This document shows, piece by piece, positions 17,326 through 24,482 of a stretch of DNA of 30,914 nt. Made by a program: the position numbers and the translations under genes. The stretch comes from a virus, in IMG/VR virus record IMGVR_UViG_3300032268_000267, positions 1 to 30,914 of that record; one strand, written 5' to 3'. Below the pieces are notes generated by a model, which searched no databases, was not told the DNA's origin, and saw only the letters and a list, made by a program, of their open reading frames with translations. Position 1 is the stretch's first letter, and each line of letters starts with the position of its first letter.

Positions 17326-18282
17326 ATGAAAAAATTACAAAAAATGAATTTTAACTACGACCTTGGCGGATTGTCAGCGTATGTAGACCAACTTTCATCT
17401 GATATTATTTCTGAAGCTGTATTGTCCCCTGTGACAATGAAATATGTAAACGTTGTTCCTGGTATTAAAGGAACTCAGAACGTAAACCTTTTGAGCGAGA
17501 CATTGTCTGTTCAAACTGGAACTACTTGCGGATGGAACGATGCGGGTGATGTAACTTTCTCAACTGTTGCTTTGTCGGTTCAGGCTTTGAAAGTAAACCA
17601 ATCTCTTTGTTTGGAAGAATTAAATACCCTTTGGTTAGGTCAGTATTTGACTCCAGGTTCTTATAACGAGCAAGCTCCATTCGAGCAGGCTATCGTTGAC
17701 CTTCAGACAAAACAAATTAAAAGATACAATGAAGACATTGTATGGAATGCTTCTTCAGGAAGTTCAACTTTCTCTGGTTTCATTGAATTGTTGAATAACA
17801 CTGCTGGTGTTGTTAAATTGACTGGTGCTACAGCTCTTTGTTCTGTAACTGGTTCTTCAACTGTAGAACAAGCTAATAGAGTATTGACTCAGGTTGATAA
17901 CATCATAAATGCTTTGAATAGAAACATCTATGACAGAGACGATATCGTTATCTTTATGTCTCAGCAACAGTTCAAGTGTTACTTGACTGCTATCAGAAAC
18001 GTAAACAACTTCCACTTCACTGAACCAACTTTGGGTCAGGTATATGAAACATTCCACCCACAAACTAAATACAAGGTTGTTGGTGTTCCAGGATTGAATG
18101 GTTCTAACTTAATCGCAGCTGCTCCTCAACAATACTTTATGGTAGGTGTTGACTTGATGTCTGATGAAGATTCTTTCAGAAGCTGGTGGTCACAAGATTT
18201 CCAAGAGGTAAGAATTATGTCAGCTTGGAAGATCGGAACTGCAATCGCATTCCCTCAGTTCTTTGTAACTAATGGTCTATAA
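17326..18282 (+). CDS. Major capsid protein (HK97-fold expected)
   Basis: A 318-residue protein follows the protease and scaffold-like genes and is followed at once by a strong terminator, as expected for a highly expressed capsid gene. It has an N-terminal segment (NFNYDLGGLSAYVDQLSSDI), a central beta-rich domain with repeated hydrophobic segments, RNIYDRDDIVIFMSQQQF near residue 200, and a C-terminal FRSWWSQDFQEVRIMSAWKI segment typical of the P-domain/A-domain end. The annotated start is the first ATG; an in-frame ATG six codons later (MNFNYD) is an alternative. Codon use is cleaner than in neighbours (more AAC, GTA, TTG), consistent with high expression. Confidence 0.85.
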   Translation: MKKLQKMNFNYDLGGLSAYVDQLSSDIISEAVLSPVTMKYVNVVPGIKGTQNVNLLSETLSVQTGTTCGWNDAGDVTFSTVALSVQALKVNQSLCLEELNTLWLGQYLTPGSYNEQAPFEQAIVDLQTKQIKRYNEDIVWNASSGSSTFSGFIELLNNTAGVVKLTGATALCSVTGSSTVEQANRVLTQVDNIINALNRNIYDRDDIVIFMSQQQFKCYLTAIRNVNNFHFTEPTLGQVYETFHPQTKYKVVGVPGLNGSNLIAAAPQQYFMVGVDLMSDEDSFRSWWSQDFQEVRIMSAWKIGTAIAFPQFFVTNGL

Positions 18283-18284
18283 TT

Positions 18285-18309
18285 AAGGGGGAGTTTGTCT
18301 CCCCTTTTT
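18285..18309 (+). terminator. Rho-independent terminator after the major capsid gene
   Basis: AAGGGGGAG, loop TTTGT, CTCCCCTT, with one bulged G, then a T run. It lies 3 nt after the capsid stop and would separate capsid mRNA from downstream genes. Confidence 0.8.
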
Positions 18310-18346
18310 ACCACACATAAACTAAAAAAACTAAATATAAAAAAAT

Positions 18347-18874
18347 ATGAGTTGTAATTTAGCAGCTGGTATCACACTTGGTTGTAGAGACAATGCGGGT
18401 GGTGTTAATAAAGTTTGGATTACTGATTACGATAATATCGCAACCGTAACAAAGAACTCTGGTGACACTATCACAGCTATTTCAGGAACAGGAACATTCT
18501 ATTCTTTCGAGTTGATCAGAACTACTTCTGAGATGACTGAAACTATCAATGCATCACTTGAAAACGGAACTGTATTCTATACTCAAGAATTGACAATGTT
18601 CTTTGCAAAACTTGAACAATACAAGCGTAATATCATCAAAACCCTTGCACAATCATTCAGATTGGCAGTTATCTTTGAAGATAACAATGGTTCCTACTTC
18701 TTATTAGGTGAGGAGTATGGAATGTTCGTAAGTGCTGGTTCTAACGTAACTGGCCTTGCATTAGGAGACAGACAAGGTTATAATCTAACCCTTCAGGCTC
18801 TTGAGCAATTACCTATGAATGAACTTAGCGGACCAATCGCTTCTGTCGTTCAAGGTATGACAGTGCAATCCTAA
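18347..18874 (+). CDS. Structural protein, possible tail tube
   Basis: A 175-residue beta-rich protein (MSCNLAAGITLGCRDNAGGV start) flanked on both sides by terminators, implying its own abundant transcript. It contains EMTETINASLENGTVFYTQEL (about residues 57-77) and ALGDRQGYNLTLQALEQLP (about 138-156). I associate 'GDRxGYxLTLxxxE' endings with tail tube or tube-like proteins of Bacteroidota phages, but only from memory. Size fits a tail tube monomer. It could also be a head decoration protein. No start other than 18347 is sensible. Confidence 0.55.
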   Translation: MSCNLAAGITLGCRDNAGGVNKVWITDYDNIATVTKNSGDTITAISGTGTFYSFELIRTTSEMTETINASLENGTVFYTQELTMFFAKLEQYKRNIIKTLAQSFRLAVIFEDNNGSYFLLGEEYGMFVSAGSNVTGLALGDRQGYNLTLQALEQLPMNELSGPIASVVQGMTVQS

Positions 18875-18880
18875 ATATTT

Positions 18881-18914
18881 ATCACAGGGGGGTCAAATCC
18901 CCTGTGATTATTTT
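18881..18914 (+). terminator. Rho-independent terminator
   Basis: A perfect 10-bp stem ATCACAGGGG (18881-18890) / CCCCTGTGAT (18899-18908) with an 8-nt loop and a following TATTTTAT. It lies 6 nt after the 175-aa gene. Confidence 0.8.
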
Positions 18915-18922
18915 ATACACAG

Positions 18923-21289
18923 ATGATATTATTAAAATCCAACCAATTAAATAAGATTGTTGTAACGCTCACACAGAACACTACTGTTTGCGATCCTGAA
19001 TATCTATTTCAATTTGTTCATATATTCTCCAAACAAGAGGTTAAATTCATTTTGCCTGATGTATCACCGCATCCAACGAGATATAATCAATTTGAATTTG
19101 TTGAAGGTCAAGGTGTGGGTCAGATACCATTCCCTTATGAAGGACAATATAATTATTATGTGTATGCCCAACCCTTTGGTTCAGGTAACCTGAATCCATT
19201 GCAAGCCACCGAGTTGGTTGAAAATGGTATTGCTGACTTCATTGTTGTAAGTGCGGATACAACAAATGAATATTATTTTGAGTTTATTTCCAATGATGAA
19301 ATAAATTCTAATACTATTTTTGCTCCTGATGAGATAAATCCTCCAACAGCGACTCCTACTCAAACAACAACTAGAACTCCAACTCCTACTCAAACACCTA
19401 CTCAAACCGCAACTCCAACTACCACTCCAACTAATACTCCTACTAATACTTCAACACCAACTAATACTCCAACTCAAACAAATACTGCAACACAAACGCA
19501 AACTCCTACCCAAACACAAACTCAAACTCAAACAAATACTGCAACACAAACGCAAACTCCGACTCCAACCCCATCTAATACTCCAAATGCAGTTTGTCCT
19601 GAATCATTCACTGTTAGTGATGCTATTTTTAGTCCTGTGTTTGATAATGGAGTTTATGAAAGACAATATTTGGCTTCGGGTCAAACATTCCAATCTGGTT
19701 ATGTTTTATCTAACTCATTGAGTGGAGGATATGTTGTATTAGGAACAGCTCCTGACGGAAATAATTACAGCATATTTCAATATCAAGATTTTAGTGATAT
19801 AAATACTGTCTATGTTCGTTTCAATTTATCAGGAGAATCACGTGGATGGCATAGTATGGAACAATCTGTAAATATTTTGTCATCAGGTTCTACTTGGGTA
19901 GGAGCAGCTATCAACTTATTTGATTTCAGTGCTGCTACAACTAGTTCAATTGATTTTGGGGGAATTAAATTCCCAAGATCAGGTATGAATTTAGGAGGAT
20001 ATATTACTTATCCAGTAGTATGCCCTACTCCAACTCCAACTAGAACTCCAACTCAAACTCCAACAAATACTCAAACTCCAACAAATACTCAAACTCCAAC
20101 AAATACTCCGTCTCAAACTCCTACGCAGACAGCAACCAATACTTCTACGCCAACTCAAACAGCAAGTAACACCCCAACTCAAACACCAACTCAAACACCA
20201 ACAAATACTGCATCTCAAACCCCTACGCAGACAGCAACCAATACTGCTACTCCAACACAAACTCCAACCCAAACTCCTACAAATACTGCAACTCAAACAC
20301 CAACAAATACTGCTAGTCCGACTAGAACTCCGACTCCAACAAATACTGCAACTCAAACACCAACAAATACTGCTAGTCCGACTAAAACTCCGACTCCAAC
20401 AAATACTCCAACCCAAACATCTACACCAACTAATACTGCAACGGTAACTTCCAGTCCAACGATGACTCCAACTCCATCTACAACTCCTCCGCAAGGTCTT
20501 GCTCAAGCTCAGTTGTATCTCAATACAGTTGTGACATCAGGTGGAACAGTTGATGCAACTGCATCAGCGGCAACAATAACAATGTTCTCATCTTTATTCT
20601 CTAATAATTTATGGGATAAAATATATTCTTTCTATCCTGTTTTGGGTGGAGTTGCTGGATCACATTGTTTGGACGCTAAAAATCCATTATCTGGAAATAC
20701 TTTGGCATTCAATGGAGGATGGACTCACAATTCAAGTGGTATGCAACCTAATGGAACAAATGGATATGCAGATACTAATTTTAATCCATTGACAAGAATT
20801 GGAGATGGTAATACTTCTTCTTTAGGTATTTATGTCAATTTGCAAGGAACAGTTGGAGATAGAATTTACGATATGGGTGTCGCACAAGATGCTACATTAT
20901 TGACTGATATGTGGAATCTCACAGCAAAAAGAACATCAGGATCTGGTAATAATACTCTATTTGATTCTGGTGATTATCCTAATGCTAGAGTTGAAACAAC
21001 ATCACAAGCATCGGCATCAGGTATGACAATAGGTTCTGTGAGGAGTTCAACAGATAGAATTTTATATAGAAATGGATCAAGTATTGCAACTCAAACTACA
21101 AACCAAGCTATTCAATATGGTAATAGAAACTTGGTCATTGGAGCTCAGAGAGGTGCTACTATAGATTTTTATAGCTCCAACAGATATGCATTTGCATTGA
21201 TGGCTTCAGGTTTAACAAATACTGAAATAGTTAATCTATCAAGTATAATAAACACGTATCAAACTTCATTAGGAAGAAACACATATTAA
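18923..21289 (+). CDS. Fibre protein with displayed modules B and C on Thr/Pro linkers
   Basis: 788 residues. Residues 1-140 form an N-terminal anchor domain (MILLKSNQLNKIVVTLTQNT, then a 'YLFQFVHIFSKQEVKFILPD' pattern familiar from small structural proteins of Bacteroidota phages). Linker about 141-222; module B (about 225-367, begins CPESFTV and ends PVVC); linker about 368-523; module C (about 525-788, begins LAQAQLYLNTVV and ends SLGRNTY). B and C are in the same order as in the 1814-aa protein and share short blocks with it, for example 'LGRN' at the module C end and 'YP-x-LGG' inside. The anchor differs from the giant protein, so the same adhesin pair is mounted on another virion site. 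The gene sits among head genes, far from the tail genes. Confidence 0.72.
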   Translation: MILLKSNQLNKIVVTLTQNTTVCDPEYLFQFVHIFSKQEVKFILPDVSPHPTRYNQFEFVEGQGVGQIPFPYEGQYNYYVYAQPFGSGNLNPLQATELVENGIADFIVVSADTTNEYYFEFISNDEINSNTIFAPDEINPPTATPTQTTTRTPTPTQTPTQTATPTTTPTNTPTNTSTPTNTPTQTNTATQTQTPTQTQTQTQTNTATQTQTPTPTPSNTPNAVCPESFTVSDAIFSPVFDNGVYERQYLASGQTFQSGYVLSNSLSGGYVVLGTAPDGNNYSIFQYQDFSDINTVYVRFNLSGESRGWHSMEQSVNILSSGSTWVGAAINLFDFSAATTSSIDFGGIKFPRSGMNLGGYITYPVVCPTPTPTRTPTQTPTNTQTPTNTQTPTNTPSQTPTQTATNTSTPTQTASNTPTQTPTQTPTNTASQTPTQTATNTATPTQTPTQTPTNTATQTPTNTASPTRTPTPTNTATQTPTNTASPTKTPTPTNTPTQTSTPTNTATVTSSPTMTPTPSTTPPQGLAQAQLYLNTVVTSGGTVDATASAATITMFSSLFSNNLWDKIYSFYPVLGGVAGSHCLDAKNPLSGNTLAFNGGWTHNSSGMQPNGTNGYADTNFNPLTRIGDGNTSSLGIYVNLQGTVGDRIYDMGVAQDATLLTDMWNLTAKRTSGSGNNTLFDSGDYPNARVETTSQASASGMTIGSVRSSTDRILYRNGSSIATQTTNQAIQYGNRNLVIGAQRGATIDFYSSNRYAFALMASGLTNTEIVNLSSIINTYQTSLGRNTY
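19345..19587 (+). repeat. First Thr/Pro linker of the 788-aa protein
   Basis: A degenerate array of ACT/CCA/CAA/AAT codons linking the anchor domain to module B. A CAAACAAATACTGCAACACA block occurs twice. Confidence 0.8.
20024..20490 (+). repeat. Second Thr/Pro linker of the 788-aa protein, with recent DNA duplications
   Basis: About 155 codons. Bases 20281-20340 and 20341-20400 are a 60-bp tandem repeat differing at one base only. An 18-bp unit CAACAAATACTCAAACTC also repeats near 20060-20105. Near-identity means these copies are recent compared with the diverged rest of the array. Confidence 0.88.
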
Positions 21290-21290
21290 A

Positions 21291-21515
21291 ATGTTAGTAG
21301 GATTATTATCAGTAATAGAGAAAGAAGCAGTAGAAGGTAAACTATATACAACAGATAGTTATTTTAACCCCGTGCAAGATGCTAACGCTAATTGGATTAT
21401 ATCAACTCAAGAAATGGAGTTCTGCACCAATGTAGATTATATTTGGGTAAAGGACTTACCATTGATTGAATGGACAGGTTATTATTGTCCATCAGGAACA
21501 ACTATAAACCAATGA
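21291..21515 (+). CDS. Small companion protein of the 788-aa fibre
   Basis: A 74-residue acidic protein starts 1 nt after the fibre stop. It is a paralogue of the 65-residue protein at 11350-11547, sharing LVGLL at the N-terminus, YFNPVQDA-N-WIISTQE and IWVKDLPLIEW. It has an extra C-terminal YYCPSGTTINQ with one Cys. Both companions follow a long module-carrying fibre, which suggests that a fibre gene and its companion duplicated or moved as a pair. Function unknown; a fibre-assembly partner is the simplest guess. Confidence 0.7.
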   Translation: MLVGLLSVIEKEAVEGKLYTTDSYFNPVQDANANWIISTQEMEFCTNVDYIWVKDLPLIEWTGYYCPSGTTINQ

Positions 21516-21535
21516 TGATGCAATTGACAAAATAG

Positions 21536-21545
21536 TATATTTATA
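21536..21545 (+). promoter_or_regulatory. TATATTTATA start-proximal motif, copy 4
   Basis: Exact copy ending 3 nt before the portal ATG at 21549, in a 33-nt gap. Likely promoter core for portal and connector genes. Confidence 0.55.
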
Positions 21546-21548
21546 ATT

Positions 21549-22751
21549 ATGGACGAACAAATAAAACAAAATAAAGACTTTTTACAAGTATTCGACTTCG
21601 CAACAGCCAGGGTTCCCTTGATTGAGGAAAACCTCATTATAAACACAAGAACTCCCTGGGTTTACTATGGGGTCGCAAACTTGGCCGCTCAAGAGTTAAT
21701 TCGTCTATACAACACTTCTCCGACTCACAGAGCCGCCATTACATCAAAGTGGTATGGAACAAGGGGTGAATCAATATCATTGAAATTAGGGGATAATCAG
21801 AGGTTATTGATGGCAAATAGCCTCGGTGATAAAGTGTATGATATATGGGATAAGGCGTGTCTCGATTTTATATTATATGGTGGGTTTGCCATCAATGTTG
21901 TATGGAGAAAAGATAGGGATATGGGATTCGATATGTATTATATGGACTTCTCCAAATTGAGAGCAGAAAAATCTGATTTCCACGATAGAATCCATAATTT
22001 CTATTATAGTTCAGATTGGGCATTCCCTAAAAAGTTTGTTCCAAGAAAGTTACCAGCATTCGACATTCAAAATGAAGAACCTTCACAGGTTTTTTATTAT
22101 ACCACACACTCAGCTGGTAATAACTATTATCCAACCCCTTCATATTGGGGTGGAGCAACTGCTATATCCACACAGATAGAAATATTCAACTGGCATTTCA
22201 ATAACATTGTGAATGGTCTATCACCATCGTTATTTATTGCTTTGAATAGTGGTATTCCTGATCCTGATCAGAGGGAAGAAATTTACAACACACTTGTTAG
22301 CAAATATGCTGGTTCTAATGTCAGTGGTAAATTGATGTTGACCTTCTCGGATGGTAAGGAACAAGCACCTGAAATTACCCCAATCCAACACAATGGTTCT
22401 GATAGATTATGGGTTGAATTAAATTCAATGGTTCAAGAAGCGATCTTGACCGCTCACCAATTATCTTCACCTGAATTATTAGGTATTATGACACCTGGTA
22501 AGTTGGGAACAGCTGACCATTTGGAAGCACAAGACCACTTTCAAAACTTGGTTATCAAACCACTTCAAACTGAAATAAAATCTGTATTTGAAAAGTTATT
22601 AACTATCAGAGATGCTGGTGCTCCAACTCAAATAGAAATCAAACAATTCGAGATGGTAACGATGAAAGATGCGGCTCCAACCATAGATATAAATAAAAAT
22701 GAAAATGTTGGAGTTGTAAAAGACGAAACAATCCAAGAAAACCAAATATAA
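21549..22751 (+). CDS. Portal protein
   Basis: A 400-residue protein that forms the dodecameric ring at the head vertex through which DNA enters and leaves. It shows the expected order: an N-terminal stem-like part with RTPWVYYGVANLAAQELIRL and SPTHRAAITSKWYGTRG, a clip region, NWHFNNIVNGLSPSLFI, and the helical QEAILTAHQLSSPELLGIMT followed by the long C-terminal helix (ADHLEAQDHFQNLVIKP). This matches HK97/SPP1-type portals of about 400-450 residues. It is encoded downstream of the capsid, unlike the usual portal-protease-capsid order. It is followed at 1 nt by the connector gene. Confidence 0.87.
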   Translation: MDEQIKQNKDFLQVFDFATARVPLIEENLIINTRTPWVYYGVANLAAQELIRLYNTSPTHRAAITSKWYGTRGESISLKLGDNQRLLMANSLGDKVYDIWDKACLDFILYGGFAINVVWRKDRDMGFDMYYMDFSKLRAEKSDFHDRIHNFYYSSDWAFPKKFVPRKLPAFDIQNEEPSQVFYYTTHSAGNNYYPTPSYWGGATAISTQIEIFNWHFNNIVNGLSPSLFIALNSGIPDPDQREEIYNTLVSKYAGSNVSGKLMLTFSDGKEQAPEITPIQHNGSDRLWVELNSMVQEAILTAHQLSSPELLGIMTPGKLGTADHLEAQDHFQNLVIKPLQTEIKSVFEKLLTIRDAGAPTQIEIKQFEMVTMKDAAPTIDINKNENVGVVKDETIQENQI

Positions 22752-22752
22752 T

Positions 22753-23367
22753 ATGTCTCAAGCATTAGTTCCACAAAATATTCTTTTAGTATCAGAAACA
22801 AAATTGAAGAATTTTACTGATATTGACCAAAACGTAACCTCTGCGGTGTTGCTACCTTTCATTGGCGTAGTCCAACAAACCAAGTTAGAATACATACTAG
22901 GACGACGTTATTACGTTGAATTGTTGAATCAAGTTCAAACTAGCACTTTGACAACAATCAATAATAATTTCCTTCAATATTTCTGTCAACCATTGTTAAT
23001 TTGGGCAGCTTACGCAGAATGTTTACCATCCATCTTTATGAGAATAAAGAATAATGGTATTGTTAATGGTTCTGAAAAGACCATCACCATAAGTGAGATG
23101 CAATATATGCAAACCAGAGCTGATGACAGGTCTCAATTTTTCGAGAGAAGAATGATTGAAGAGATAATTTTTAATTCATCTAATTATCCCGCGGTTTACA
23201 GCTACACGAGCACAGATGGTATGAGACCTCACTTGGGTAAAAACTACTTTAGCGGACTTCATCTTAATAATGGCCCTCGTTATCAAGGATTGAATGTTGG
23301 GCCTGGATCAGGCCCATTAACCTCTGTAATTTACAGTGATCCCACTTGGGCTTGTTGTGGATGGTAA
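22753..23367 (+). CDS. Head-tail connector/adaptor protein
   Basis: A 204-residue, largely helical protein begins 1 nt after the portal. KFxxFTDIDQNVTS-type helices, LPFIGVVQQTKLEYILGRRYY and WAAYAECLPSIFMRI resemble the small helical adaptor ring (gp6/gp15-type; I recall a DUF6712-like family in Bacteroidota phages). Position after portal supports this. The C-terminal 50 residues (GLHLNNGPRYQGLNVGPGSG onward, ending CCGW) are glycine-rich and probably extended. Confidence 0.65.
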   Translation: MSQALVPQNILLVSETKLKNFTDIDQNVTSAVLLPFIGVVQQTKLEYILGRRYYVELLNQVQTSTLTTINNNFLQYFCQPLLIWAAYAECLPSIFMRIKNNGIVNGSEKTITISEMQYMQTRADDRSQFFERRMIEEIIFNSSNYPAVYSYTSTDGMRPHLGKNYFSGLHLNNGPRYQGLNVGPGSGPLTSVIYSDPTWACCGW

Positions 23368-23376
23368 TTTGATATT

Positions 23377-23634
23377 ATGAACGAAACGATACTATTACTT
23401 ATATCAAACGCATTAACAGCAATAGCTGGTTGGTTTGTTGGAAAAAGAAAAGTTACAGCAGAGACAGACAACCAAGTCCTAAAAAACTTGGAGTTAGCCA
23501 TATCTGTTTATTCTCAGATTATTGATGACTTGAAAAAAGAAATCGAATCATTGAATATAAAAATACAAGAATTGGAGAAGAAGATAGATGACCTTCATCA
23601 AGAAAATAAAAAATTAAAATCTTTAGTTAAATAA
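23377..23634 (+). CDS. Small membrane-anchored coiled-coil protein
   Basis: 85 residues. An N-terminal hydrophobic helix (about residues 4-21, LLLISNALTAIAGWFVG) is followed by a basic patch KRK and a long coiled coil (about 34-84) of Leu/Ile/Lys/Glu heptads. This could be a holin- or spanin-like lysis protein, or a virion-associated membrane protein. No lysis enzyme gene is adjacent, so the function stays open. Its stop overlaps the start of the next gene by one base. Confidence 0.55.
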   Translation: MNETILLLISNALTAIAGWFVGKRKVTAETDNQVLKNLELAISVYSQIIDDLKKEIESLNIKIQELEKKIDDLHQENKKLKSLVK

Positions 23635-24446
23635 TGCCATTACCTACCAAAAACGAACAGGAAACGGACAACGAGTTCATCTCGAGATGCGTTGGTAAAG
23701 TTGCTGATGAGTTCCCTTCCATAGAACAACGACTGGCAGTTTGCTACAGCCAGTTGGAAAAGTTCAAAATGTCGAAAGAGGAGAAAGAGGATAAGTTCAT
23801 TGTCCAACCTCGAAAGAAAGAAAATAGGGGGACTTATCTAAAACGTTGTTCATCTAATTCTAAGATGAGAGAGATTTATCCGTATATGAAAGAACGTATG
23901 GGATATTGTCTCAATGCGTATCAAGAATATTATAGATGGTGGGGTAAATTTGACAATGGCGGGATTCCTGAGGAGTCAGCGTTAGGTAGATGTATCGCAA
24001 GAAAAAGAGCTCGAGGAGTTGAATATAAACAAGCCTACAGAGAATGTGCTTCTAAGGTGGTTGTTCCAAGCACCCCTATTGTATTGGGACAGGATCTAAT
24101 TGTTGAACCAGTATTTTTTAGTGAAATGAATGTATTGGGTTATATGACCAAATATTTTTATATCTGTCCTGGTGCTCAAGGAACGTTCGAACATTTGATT
24201 AGCATGAATCCTGATGAGGAAACTGCTGGTATGATCAGAAGTGCGGCACAAATCGCTGATAATGTATTTGAAATAGAGAAGAAAGTTTTGGAAGATAAGA
24301 AGGCTAGTCAGGAACAACTCCAACAAGCTGAAATATTGGTTGATGACTTCTATAATCTAATGGATGAAATAGATGAAGAATTGGGTATGATCCACGACGT
24401 ATCGTATATGGATGGACATATCGAATTGATAGAATCTTATATATAA
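23634..24446 (+). CDS. Cys-rich minor head protein with three Cys-pair helical repeats
   Basis: A 270-residue protein. The N-terminal 150 residues hold three similar units with paired Cys about 17-24 apart: FISRC...RLAVC (about residues 15-42), YLKRC...RMGYC (about 67-91) and LGRC...YREC (about 115-137). I recall the 'FI-x-RC...QR-x-AVC' pattern at the N-terminus of other phage head proteins. The C-terminal half is helical and acidic (MNPDEETAGMIRSAAQIADN; coiled coil to the end). It probably is a minor virion component, because it is co-transcribed with portal and connector. Metal binding or disulfide bonding by the Cys pairs is inference. Confidence 0.5.
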   Translation: MPLPTKNEQETDNEFISRCVGKVADEFPSIEQRLAVCYSQLEKFKMSKEEKEDKFIVQPRKKENRGTYLKRCSSNSKMREIYPYMKERMGYCLNAYQEYYRWWGKFDNGGIPEESALGRCIARKRARGVEYKQAYRECASKVVVPSTPIVLGQDLIVEPVFFSEMNVLGYMTKYFYICPGAQGTFEHLISMNPDEETAGMIRSAAQIADNVFEIEKKVLEDKKASQEQLQQAEILVDDFYNLMDEIDEELGMIHDVSYMDGHIELIESYI

Positions 24447-24482
24447 ATGACAATAAACAGATAAATAAAAAAAAATAAAAAT

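Noticed and set aside
19991-20506. Long minus-strand open frame (Ser/Cys/Trp/Leu-rich), and a similar one at 8968-9174
   Set aside because: These are mirror readings of the Thr/Pro linker repeats. Repetition with no stop codons creates open frames on the other strand.
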